From Adiantum capillus-veneris (Eukaryota > Streptophyta > Polypodiopsida > Polypodiales > Pteridaceae), in the NCBI GenBank assembly GCA_014529385.2, contig CM043950.1, positions 80,224,343-80,288,342 of the forward strand: DNA of 64,000 nt, written 5' to 3'. This document shows, in pieces, positions 27,001 through 38,605 of this stretch (position 1 is the stretch's first letter; the number at the start of each line of letters is the position of its first letter). Made by a program: the position numbers and the translations under genes. The notes under the pieces were generated by a model. That model worked only from the letters and a program-made list of their open reading frames with translations, did no database searches and was not told the origin of the DNA.

Positions 27001-30000
27001 GTCTAAGCTAGGGTCCATTGAAACATGGAGAGAAGGATGCTCCACCATTTGTCCAAGGTAGGCTCCATTGAAACATGACGAGAAGCAAGGTGCACCATGT
27101 CTCCAAGATGCTAGGCTCCATCGAAAAACATTAAACCCACGATATGTCATAGATGAGGGGTTTACATTCAAGGTCCACACTTGTCCAAGCTATTATTGGT
27201 AGTAGCCTGAGTGGTTTGGTCTCAAGATTCACCACTTTTCCACTCTATGTCATTATATTAAGAATATGCGCGTGTTAAGGTCCACCACTTGTCCAACCTA
27301 TAAGGCTACATCTTAAAGGTTATTCTTTATTACCACTTGGAGTGACCATGATAGGTTTTACATGGGGTTTGGTTCCAAGGTCCACCACTTGTCCAAGCTA
27401 ACTCTATTGAAACATAGAGAGAAACAAAGGTCCACCACTTGTCCAAGCTAGGGTCCATTGAAACATGGAGAGAAGGATGCTCCACCATTTGTCCAAGATA
27501 GGCTCCATTGAAACATGACGAGAAGCAAGGTGCACCATGTCTCCAAGATGCTAGGCTCCATCGAAATACATTAAACCCACGATATTTCGTAGATGAGGGG
27601 TTTACATTCAAGGTCCACCACTTGTCCAAGCTATTATTGGTATAGCCTGAGTGGTTTGGTCTCAAGATTCACCACTTTTATTAAGAATATGTGGGTGTTA
27701 AGGTCCACCACTTGTCCAACCTATAAGGCTACATCTTAAAGGTTATTCTTTCTTACTACTTGGAGTGACCATGATAGGTTTTACATGGGGGTTTGGTTCC
27801 AAGGTCCACCACTTGTCCAAGCTAACTCTATTGAAACATAGAGAGAAGCAAAGGTCCACCCCTTGTCTAAGCTAGGGTCCATTGAAACATGGAGAGAAGG
27901 ATGCTCCACCATTTGTCCAAGGTAGGCTCCATTGAAACATGAGGAGAAGCAAGGTGCACCATGTCTCCAAGATGCTAGGCTCCATCGAAAAACATTAAAC
28001 CCACGATATGTCGTAGATGAGGGGTTTACATTCAAGGTCCACACTTGTCCAAGCTATTATTGGTAGTAGCCTGAGTGGTTTGGTCTCAAGATTCACCACT
28101 TTTCTACTCTATGTCATTATATTAAGAATATGCGCGTGTTAAGGTCCACCACTTGTCCAACCTATAAGGCTACATCTTAAAGGTTATTCTTTATTACCAC
28201 TTGGAGTGACCATCATAGGTATTACATGGGGGTTTGGTTCCAAGGTCCACCACTTGTCCAAGCTAACTCTATTGAAACATAGAGAGAAACAAAGGTCCAC
28301 CACTTGTCCAAGCTAGGGTCCATTGAAACATGGAGAGAAGGATGCTCCACCATTTGTCCAAGATAGGCTCCATTGAAACATGACGAGAAGCAAGGTGCAC
28401 CATGTCTCCAAGATGCTAGGCTCCATCGAAAAACATTAAACCCACGATATGTCGTAGATGAGGGGTTTACATTCAAGGTCCACACTTGTCCAAGCTATTA
28501 TTGGTAGTAGCCTGAGTGGTTTGGTCTCAAGATTCACCACTTTTCCACTCTATGTCATTATATTAAGAATATGCGCGTGTTAAGGTCCACCACTTATCCA
28601 ACCTATAAGGCTACATCTTAAAGGTTATTCTTTATTACCACTTGGAGTGACCATGATAGGTTTTACATGGGGCTTTGGTTCCAAGGTCCACCACTTGTCC
28701 AAGCTAACTCTATTGAAACATAGAGAGAAACAAAGGTCCACCACTTGTCCAAGCTAGGGTCCATTGAAACATGGAGAGAAGGATGCTCCACCATTTGTCC
28801 AAGATAGGCTCCATTGAAACATGACGAGAAGCAAGGTGCACCATGTCTCCAAGATGCTAGGCTCCATCGAAATACATTAAACCCACGATATTTCGTAGAT
28901 GAGGGGTTTACATTCAAGGTCCACCACTTGTCCAAGCTATTATTGCTAGTAGCCTGAGTGGTTTGGTCTCAAGATTCACCACTTTTATTAAGAATATGTG
29001 GGTGTTAAGGTCCACCACTTGTCCAACCTATAAGGCTACATCTTAAAGGTTATTCTTTCTTACTACTTGGAGTGACCATGATAGGTTTTACATGGGGGTT
29101 TGGTTCCAAGGTCCACCACTTGTCCAAGCTAACTCTATTGAAACATAGAGAGAAGCAAAGGTCCACCCCTTGTCTAAGCTAGGGTCCATTGAAACATGGA
29201 GAGAAGGATGCTCCACCATTTGTCCAAGGTAGGCTCCATTGAAACATGAGGAGAAGCAAGGTGCACCATGTCTCCAAGATGCTAGGCTCCATCGAAAAAC
29301 ATTAAACCCACGATATGTCGTAGATGAGGGGTTAACATTCAAGGTCCACACTTGTCCAAGCTATTATTGGTAGTAGCCTGAGTGGTTTGGTCTCAAGATT
29401 CACCACTTTTCCACTCTATGTCATTATATTAAGAATATGCGCGTGTTAAGGTCCACCACTTGTCCAACCTATAAGGCTACATCTTAAAGGTTATTCTTTA
29501 TTACCACTTGGAGTGACCATGATAGGTTTTACATGGGGGTTTGGTTCCAAGGTCCACCACTTGTCCAAGCTAACTCTATTGAAACATAGAGAGAAACAAA
29601 GGTCCACCACTTGTCCAAGCTAGGGTCCATTGAAACATGGAGAGAAGGATGCTCCACCATTTGTCCAAGATAGGCTCCATTGAAACATGACGAGAAGCAA
29701 GGTGCACCATGTCTCCAAGATGCTAGGCTCCATCGAAATACATTAAACCCACGATATTTCGTAGATGAGGGGTTTACATTCAAGGTCCACCACTTGTCCA
29801 AGCTATTATTGCTTAGTAGCCTGAGTGGTTTGGTCTCAAGATTCACCACTTTTATTAAGAATATGTGGGTGTTAAGGTCCACCACTTGTCCAACCTATAA
29901 GGCTACATCTTAAAGGTTATTCTTTCTTACTACTTGGAGTGACCATGATAGGTTTTACATGGGGGTTTGGTTCCAAGGTCCACCACTTGTCCAAGCTAAC

Positions 30001-33000
30001 TCTAATGAAACATAGAGAGAAGCAAAGGTCCACCCCTTGTCTAAGCTAGGGTCCATTGAAACATGGAGAGAAGGATGCTCCACCATTTGTCCAAGGTAGG
30101 CTCCATTGAAACATGAGGAGAATCAAGGTGCACCATGTCTCCAAGATGCTAGGCTCCATTGAAAAACATTAAACCCACGATATGTCGTAGATGAGGGGTT
30201 TACATTCAAGGTCCACCACTTGTCCAAGCTATTATCACTAGTAGCATGAGTGGTTTTGTCTCAAGATTCACCATTTTTGCACTCTATGTCATTATATTAA
30301 GAATATGCGCGTGTTAAGGTCCACCACTTGTCCAACCTATAAGGCTACATCTTAAAGGTTATTCTTTATTACCACTTGGAGTGACCATGATAGGTTTTAC
30401 ATGGGGCTTTGGTTCCAAGGTCCACCACTTGTCCAAGCTAACTCTATTGAATCATAGAGAGAAGCAAAGGTCCACCACTTATCTAAGCTAGGCTCCATTG
30501 AAACATGGAGAGAAGGATGCTCCACCATTTGTCGAAGCTAACTCTATTGAAAGATGACGAGAAGCAAGCTGCACCATGTCTCCAAGATGCTAGGCTCCAT
30601 CGAAATACATTAAACCCACGATATTTCGTAGATGAGGGGTTTACATTCAAGGTCCACCACTTGTCCAAGCTATTATTGCTAGTAGCCTGAGTGGTTTGGT
30701 CTCAAGATTCACCACTTTTATTAAGAATATGTGGGTGTTAAGGTCCACCACTTGTCCAACCTATAAGGCTACATCTTAAAGGTTATTCTTTCTTACTACT
30801 TGGAGTGACCATGATAGGTTTTACATGGGGGTTTGGTTCCAAGGTCCACCACTTGTCCAAGCTAACTCTAATGAAACATAGAGAGAAGCAAAGGTCCACC
30901 CCTTTTCTAAGCTAGGTTCCATTGAAACATGGAGAGAAGGATGCTCCACCATTTGTCTAAGGTAGGCTCCATTGAAACATGAGGAGAAGCAAGGTGTACC
31001 ACTTATCTAAGCTAACTCTATTGAATCATAGAGAGAAGCAAAGGTCCACCACTTATCTAAGCTAGGCTCCATTGAAACATGGAGAGAAGGATGCTCCACC
31101 ATTTGTCGAAGCTAACTCTATTGAAAGATGACGAGAAGCAAGCTGCACCATGTCTCCAAGATGCTAGGCTCCATCGAAATACATTAAACCCACGATATTT
31201 CGTAGATGAGGGGTTTACATTCAAGGTCCACCACTTGTCCAAGCTATTATTGCTAGTAGCCTGAGTGGTTTGGTCTCAAGATTCACCACTTTTATTAAGA
31301 ATATGTGGGTGTTAAGGTCCACCACTTGTCCAACCTATAAGGCTACATCTTAAAGGTTATTCTTTCTTACTACTTGGAGTGACCATGATAGGTTTTACAT
31401 GGGGGTTTGGTTCCAAGGTCCACCACTTGTCCAAGCTAACTCTAATGAAACATAGAGAGAAGCAAAGGTCCACCCCTTTTCTAAGCTAGGTTCCATTGAA
31501 ACATGGAGAGAAGGATGCTCCACCATTTGTCCAAGGTAGGCTCCATTGAAACATGACGAGAAGCAAGGTGCACCATATCTCCAAGATGCTAGGCTCCATC
31601 GAAAAACATTAAACCCACGATATGTCGTAGATGAGGGGTTTACATTCAAGGTCCACACTTGTCCAAGCTATTATTGGTAGTAGCCTGAGTGGTTTGGTCT
31701 CAAGATTCACCACTTTTCCACTCTATGTCATTATATTAAGAATATGCGCGTGTTAAGGTCCACCACTTATCCAACCTATAAGGCTACATCTTAAAGGTTA
31801 TTCTTTATTACCACTTGGAGTGACCATGATAGGCTTTACATGGGGGTTTGGTTCCAAGGTCCACCACATGTCCAAGCTAACTCTATTGAAACATAGAGAG
31901 AAACAAAGGTCCACCACTTGTCCAAGCTAGGGTCCATTGAAACATGGAGAGAAGGATGCTCCACCATTTTTCCAAGATAGGCTCCATTGAAACATGACGA
32001 GAAGCAAGGTGCACCATGTCTACAAGATGCTAGGCTCCATCAAAATACATTAATCCCACGATATTTCGTAGATGAGGGGTTTACATTCAAGGTCCACCAC
32101 TTGTCCAAGCTATTATTGCTAGTAGCCTGAGTGGTTTGGTCTCAAGATTCACCACTTTTATTAAGAATATGTGGGTGTTAAGGTCCACCACTTGTCCAAC
32201 CTATAAGGCTACATCTTAAAGGTTATTCTTTCTTACTACTTGGAGTGACCATGATAGGTTTTACATGGGGGTTTGGTTCCAAGGTCCACCACTTGTCCAA
32301 GCTAACTCTATTGAAACATAGAGAGAAGCAAAGGTCCACCCCTTTTCTAAGCTAGGTTCCATTGAAACATGGAGAGAAGGATGCTCCACCATTTGTCCAA
32401 GGTAGGCTCCATTGAAACATGACGAGAAGCAAGGTGCACCATGTCTCCAAGATGCTAGGCTCCATCGAAAAACATTAAACCCACGATATGTCGTAGATGA
32501 GGGGTTTACATTCAAGGTCCACACTTGTCCAAGCTATTATTGGTAGTAGCCTGAGTGGTTTGGTCTCAAGATTCACCACTTTTCCACTCTATGTCATTAT
32601 ATTAAGAATATGCGCGTGTTAAGGTCCACCACTTGTCCAACCTATAAGGCTACATCTTAAAGGTTATTCTTTATTACCACTTGGAGTGACCATGATAGGT
32701 TTTACATGGGGTTTGGTTCCAAGGTCCACCACTTGTCCAAGCTAACTCTATTGAAACATAGAGAGAAACAAAGGTCCACCACTTGTCCAAGCTAGGGTCC
32801 ATTGAAACATGGAGAGAAGGATGCTCCACCATTTGTCCAAGATAGGCTCCATTGAAACATGACGAGAGGCAAGGTGCACCATGTCTCCAAGATGCTAGGC
32901 TCCATCGAAATACATTAAACCCACGATATTTCGTAGATGACGGATTTACATTCAAGGTCCACCACTTGTCCAAGCTATTATTGGTTATAGCCTGAGTGGT

Positions 33001-34545
33001 TTAGTCTCAAGATTCACCACTTTTATTAAGAATATGTGGGTGTTAAGGTCCACCACTTGTCCAACCTATAAGGCTACATCTTAAAGGTTATTCTTTCTTA
33101 CTACTTGGAGTGACCATGATAGGTTTTACATGGGGGTTTGGTTCCAAGGTCCACCACTTGTCCAAGCTAACTCTAATGAAACATAGAGAGAAGCAAAGGT
33201 CCACCCCTTTTCTAAGCTAGGTTCCATTGAAACATGGAGAGAAGGATGCTCCACCATTTGTCTAAGGTAGGCTCCATTGAAACATGAGGAGAAGCAAGGT
33301 GTACCATGTCTCCAAGATGCTAGGCTCCATTGAAAACCATTAAACCCACGATATGTCGTAGATGAGGGGTTTACATTCAAGGTCCACCACTTGTCCAAGC
33401 TATTATCACTAGTAGCATGAGTGGTTTTGTCTCAAGATTCACCATTTTTCCACTCTATGTCATTATATTAAGAATATGCGCGTGTTAAGGTCCACTACTT
33501 GTCATTATATTAAGAATATGCGCGTGTTAAGGTCCACCACTTGTCCAACCTATAAGGCTACATCTTAAAGGTTATTCTTTATTACCACTTGGAGTGACCA
33601 TGATAGGTTTTATATGGGGCTTTGGTTCCAAGGTCCACCACTTGTCCAAGCTAACTCTATTGAATCATAGAGAGAAGCAAAGGTCCACCACTTGTCTAAG
33701 CTAGGCTCCATTGAAACATGGAGAGAAGGATGCTCCACCATTTGTCGAAGCTAACTCTATTGAAACATGGGGGGTTTACGTTCAAAGTCCACTAGTGCTA
33801 GTAGCATGAGTGGTTTTGTCTCAAGATTCACCACTTTTTCACTCTATGTCATTATATTAAGAATATTAGGGTGTTAAGGTCCACCACTTGTCCAACCTAT
33901 AAGGCTATATCTTAAAGGTTATTCTTTCTCACTACTTGGAGTGACCATGATAGGTTTTACATGGGGGTTTGGTTCCAAGGTCCACCACTTGTCCAAGCTA
34001 ACTCTATTGAATAATAGAGAGAAGCAAAGGTCCACCACTTGTCCAAGCTAGGGTCCATTGAAACATGGAGAGAAGGATGCTCCACCATTTGTCCAAGATA
34101 GGCTCCATTGAAACATGAAGAGAAGCAAGATGCACGATGTCTCCAAGATGCTAGGCTCCATCGAAATACCTTAAACCCACGATATTTCGTAGATGGGGGG
34201 TTTACTTTCAAGGTCCACCACTTGTCCAAGCTATTATCGCTAGTAGCATGGTTTGGTCTCAAGATTCACCAGTTTTCCACTCTATGTCATTATATGAAGA
34301 ATATCTGGGTGTTAAGGTCCACCACTTGTCCAACCTATAAGGCTATATCTTAAATGATATTTTTTTTTACCACTTGGAATGTGCATGATATGTTTTACAT
34401 GGGGTTTTGTTCCAAGGTCCACCACTTGTCCAAGCTAGATCTATTACATATATATTATACATACAATATTCAACTAGATTCCCTACCTATCATGTCCAGT
34501 AGCATGGATGCTCTAGCTTGAAGGTCCACCACTTGTCCAACCTAT
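18048..34545 (-). repeat. 16.5-kb hierarchical tandem array of the element motif
   Basis: Monomers of about 50 bp (AAGGTCCACCACTTGTCCAA plus a CTAGGCTCCATTGAAACATG spacer) build units of about 440 bp, each starting near GATAGGTTTTACATGGGGGT. I follow about 37 unit starts from 18.6 to 34.4 kb. From 22.1 to 33.5 kb the units mostly alternate between a long form (about 440 bp, with CCACTCTATGTCATTATATT and TATGCGCGTG) and a short form (about 425 bp, lacking it and reading TATGTGGGTG), giving an ~866-bp higher-order repeat. Edges are more diverged than the centre. Minus-strand open frames of about 90 codons recur in every unit but end at the repeat boundaries and show no conserved protein domain, so I do not call genes. 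Confidence 0.95.
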
Positions 34546-35480
34546 ACTCTCTTATGTAAGGGAGATCTCGCTATAAATTCAAAACCTTCCCGCCTAAATT
34601 TAAAATATCCCTCCCAAATCTTAAATATCCCGCCTAAATTTTAAAATATCCTGCCCAAATTTTAAAATTCAAACTTTTTTATAAAAATTTAAATTTTACT
34701 ACTTAAATTTAAAATATTCCACGCGAAATTGATTTTAAATTCAAGTTTACCACAAAAAGATATCATTATACCACCTAAATTCCAATATGCAAACCTCAAA
34801 TCATTATATTGTACATAAATTCAAACAAATTCAAATTAGCAAGCCTAAACTGATATTAGTTTGCATAGATATGAATTTATCACACCTAAATTATGTCACC
34901 ATGTTAGAGAGAGTGGTTAGAGAATTTGAACAAGGTCCACCACTTGTCCAACCTAGATACCAAGAAGGATTGAGTGTACAAGGTATTGTTTGGAGGTCCT
35001 TATAGTCCATTGGTCAAGGTCCACCACTTGTGGTAAGGGTCACCAAAAAGTGTATATATTCATCCAAAGAAATACACGTATTTTTGGTCTACATGTCCTA
35101 GTTTAAACCATTTATGTCCATTAGGTGTATCACTAAACAACACTACTATTTTTGAGAAACAGAAGTTACAATCATATCTACAAATGGATTAGAGGAAAAT
35201 CAGCTCAGCATACATCCAGAACTCGCTACAAGAATCGACTTTAACAGATCACGCAAGTAAGTCTTCCATTCAATTTTACTAGTATTACAATGTGTTAGTT
35301 ATTTGTGATATTTATGTATGTATATATACTATGTGTGCATATCGTAATTAAGTGTAATTGTGTATCTGCATTATGTATGAGTATTACAATGAAATAACAC
35401 AAATATACATACATACACATAGATAACACAGATGCACACATACATGAGCATGTATTTTCAAGAGAGAGATAGCAAGATAC
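34546..35480. other. AT-rich spacer with short tandem CCCGCCTAAATTT-like repeats
   Basis: Around 34585-34720 an approximately 25-bp AT-rich element (AAATATCCCGCCTAAATTTT variants) repeats about four times. Single reversed motifs occur near 34930 and 35015. No gene is seen. Confidence 0.6.
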
Positions 35481-35482
35481 AG

Positions 35483-35513
<31 letters not shown>

Positions 35514-35808
35514 TAAATACCTGTTTTTTAGAGAGAGGAGAGAGAAAGATAACAGATTTCACTGTGTTTATGTATGTGGAAGAGAGGAAGACGATGTATG
35601 GGAATATGTGCACGTATTTTCAAGAGAGAGACAACAAGATAACAGATTTCATTGTGGTTATGTATGTGGAAGTGAGGAAGACGATGTGTGGGAATATGTG
35701 CATGTATTTTCAAGAGAGAGACAGCAAGATAACAGATTTCACTGTGGTTATGTATGTGGAAGAGAGGAAGATGATGTGTGGGAATATGTGTATGTGTGCG
35801 GGGATACT
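35481..35808 (+). repeat. GATA/GA microsatellite followed by 90-bp tandem repeat (~2.8 copies)
   Basis: AGAT/GA runs at about 35481-35540, then a 90-bp unit starting AACAGATTTCA at 35551, 35641 and 35731. Because 90 is divisible by three, two reading frames stay open through it, which explains apparent ORFs here. Confidence 0.8.
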
Positions 35809-35939
35809 TTTAAACTATGTATCTGTGTCTTTTGACGAGAGAGTGTGTGTGCAAGAAGAGTTACAGAGAACCATCTTCTCTATATGGAGAAAGACAGAGA
35901 GTGAGAGAGAGAGAGAAATACCTGTTTTTTCTCTATTCG

Positions 35940-36497
35940 TGAGGTGTGCAATGTCTCCTGAGAAGACTGCCCGATCCTGCCCTTCTGGAAAGCGTTGTGT
36001 ACGCTGCTGTTTCTTTATCTTGTGCGCGAACTTTCAATCCTGTGCACTCCACCTGTGTGTTGTGTACGATGCCCCAGGACCCCGCCCAGAACAATATCCC
36101 AAAATCAACCTCCCAAGCCCCGCCATCAAGAGCGCTATATTCCACATCCCCATCAAGAGCGCTACCCCCAAACCTCACGTGGAAGCGCTGCCTTGTCACC
36201 CCATTGTGGCATTGCCCTAAGACCCCGCATCTGGAGTGCTAAATGGGAACATTCTTCATTAGTGAAATTTTGAACATAAATTATATTAGCATATACTTAA
36301 ATATCCCAAAATCAACCTCCCAAGCCCCGCCATCGAGAGCGCTATATTCCACATCCCCATCAAGAGCGCTACCCCCAAACCTCACGTGGAAGCGCTGCCT
36401 TGTCACCCCATTGTGGCATTGCCCTAAGACCCCGCATCTGGAGTGCTAAATGGGAACATTCTTCATTAGTGAAATTTTGAACATAAATTATATTAGC
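35940..36497 (+). promoter_or_regulatory. GC-rich duplicated region with G-boxes, possible promoter of the DUF7869-type gene
   Basis: A 197-bp segment (36094-36290) is repeated almost exactly at 36300-36496. Each copy carries CACGTG (36176-36181 and 36382-36387) and several AGCGCT palindromes. Base composition is clearly richer in GC than anything else in the element. It lies about 2.1 kb upstream of the plus-strand 1075-aa ORF, whose ATG follows a splice acceptor, so a promoter plus non-coding first exon here is plausible. Promoter status is inference only. Confidence 0.45.
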
Positions 36498-36985
36498 TAT
36501 ACTACTAATTTACTATAGCAGTTCTAGATTATGTCCCATACTATATTTAAGGTGCCAAAGGTTTGGCCTTATGGTCCTAGATTTAGCCAAGTGGTCAACA
36601 CATATAGGACCAAGTGCACACTGTGCCACAAAACTTGGCCACCACTTCACTTGCCAAAGTTTAGGCCACATTGTCAATCCTAAGTTTCCAATGTTCTTAT
36701 TATGTCACCTTTTGCCTCGTGGAAAACCTAGGCTTGTTTTCACATACTCAGGTCAGGCACTTCAAGCCACAATAAATTGTCATTACTCTTCGGCAACCCT
36801 TTTGTTCAAGTCTTTGAAAAAACATTGTTTAAGGCCACCCTAAACCATTTTCATTTAGGGGTGTCTAAAACTAGCTTTTTGGCAATTCGAGAAGAAAATG
36901 GTCAAAGTTTTATACTTAGTTTTAACCACTTGACCAATTCAAATATTGGAAAGCAAGGTCTTGTAATACTTTTCTTTGGACATCA
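36498..36985. other. Spacer without recognised genes
   Basis: Low-identity relatives of the motif (for example GGCCACCACTTCACTTGCCA near 36639) but no clean copies and no credible coding sequence. Probably part of the 5' intron of the downstream gene. Confidence 0.4.
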
Positions 36986-38510
36986 CACATTAAAACTAGG
37001 TCCCTCACTTGTCCAAGCTATGCTCTAATACAATAAAGGGCTTTTGGTTTCAAGATGCACCACTTTCCCAACCTTGATTCCATTAAAGAAGCTAGCTCTA
37101 CTTAGACATTTAATAGCAAGGTCCTGCAGCAGTTCAGATTGAACATTTTCCATGGCAGCTAGGTCCACCACTTATCTAAGCTATGCTCTAATAGAGTAAG
37201 GGGGTTTTGGTTTCAAGATCCACCACTTGTCCAAACTTGATTTGGGAAGCAAGGTCCTATAATAGTTTGCTTTGGACATTCACCATTACAACTAAGTCCA
37301 CCACTTCTCCAAGCTATGTTCTAATACACTAAGGAGGTTTTGGTTTCAAGGAGAACCACTTGTACGACTTTGTTTTTGGAAGTAAGGTCTTTACATAGTT
37401 CACCTTGGACCTTGGACATTGGATACTACAACTAAGCCCACCACTTGTCCAAGATATCCTCTATATATAGCCAAAGGGTTTGGGTTTCAAGATTCACCAC
37501 TTTTCCAACCTTTCTTCCATTAAAGAAAGGAGGGGCATTATAACTAGGTCCACCACTTGTCCAAGCTATGCTCTGATATAGAAAGGGGATTTTGGTTTCA
37601 AGGTCCACCACGTGTTCAACCTTGCAAGACTCAAGGGATACTTGGACATTGGAAAGCATAGTCCTATAGTAGTTGATAGGTGGCAGTGGGTATTACAACT
37701 AGGTCCAACCTATGCTCTCATATAGCAAAGAGGCTTTGCTTTCAAGGTCCACCACTTGTCCAACCTTGCTTCCATTAAAGAAATGAGGGGCTACGTAAAC
37801 ATTGGCAAGAAAGGTAGCAAGGTCCTAAGGTGTTTCACCTTGGATATTGGGCATTATAACTAGGTCCTCCAAGCTATGCTCTGATAAAGAAAGGGGATTT
37901 TCGTTTCAAGGTCCACCATGTGTTCAACCTTTCTAATATAGAAAGGGGATTTTCGTTTCAAGGTCCACCACGTGTTCAACCTTGAAAGACTCAAGGGATA
38001 CTTGGACATTGGAAAGCATAGTCCTATAGTAGTTGATAGGTGGCAGTGGGTATTAAAACTAGGTCCAACCTATGCTCTAATATAGCAAAGAGGCTTTGGT
38101 TTCAAGGTCCACCACTTGTCCAACCTTACTTCCATTAAAGAAATGAGGGGCTACGTAAACATTGGCAAGCAAGGTAGCAAAGTCCTAAGGTATTTCACCT
38201 TGGATATTGGGCATTATAACTAGGTCCACCACTTGTCCAAGCTATGCTCTGATATAGAAAGGGGATTTTTGTTTAAAGGTCCACCACGTGTTCAACCTTG
38301 AAAGAATCAAGGGATACTTGGACATTGGAAATCATAGTCCTATAGTAGTTGATAGGTGGCAGTGGGTATTACAACTAGGTCCACCACTTGTCCAACCTAT
38401 GCTCTCATATAGCAAAGAGGCTTTGGTTTCAAGGTCCACCACTTGTCCAACCTTGCTTCCATTAATATAGCAAGGAGGATTTGGTCTCAAGGTTCACCAC
38501 TTGTCCAACC
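36986..38510 (-). repeat. Right-arm motif repeats upstream of the DUF7869-type gene
   Basis: Many AAGGTCCACCACTTGTCCAA motifs in the same orientation as the large array but with different spacers (AGCTATGCTCTAATATAG, GTTTCAAGG). Segments of about 330-360 bp starting near 37615, 37975 and 38290 (CAAGGGATACTTGGACATTGG) are tandem duplicates. Sits immediately 5' of the coding exon. Confidence 0.85.
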
Positions 38511-38605
38511 TATGCAAACCTTTTTCATGTTGTAGCATGATTTTTTGTTTGAAGAGTATTTTTCTATAACTATGGATTTAACAATGTAATCTTTTTACTT
38601 ACAGG

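Noticed and set aside
18210-34262. Recurrent minus-strand ORFs of about 87-118 codons in every ~440-bp unit
   Set aside because: They follow the repeat period, end where units lose phase, have varying starts, show no known domain, and plus-strand ORFs recur equally. Persistence is explained by recent amplification.
18048-34545. CRISPR-like appearance of regularly spaced short repeats
   Set aside because: Spacers are themselves repeated, the motif is degenerate, there are no cas genes and the DNA is plant-like with spliced genes.
18048-34545. Centromeric or other satellite DNA
   Set aside because: The array is enclosed by a TIR-bounded unit, its motif continues into introns and upstream regions with different spacers, and genes lie on both sides. 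A satellite origin of the unit is not excluded, but a centromere is not supported.
35564-36220. 218-codon plus-strand ORF
   Set aside because: It rests on a 90-bp repeat plus a GA-rich run and matches no family. Kept only as a low-interest note.
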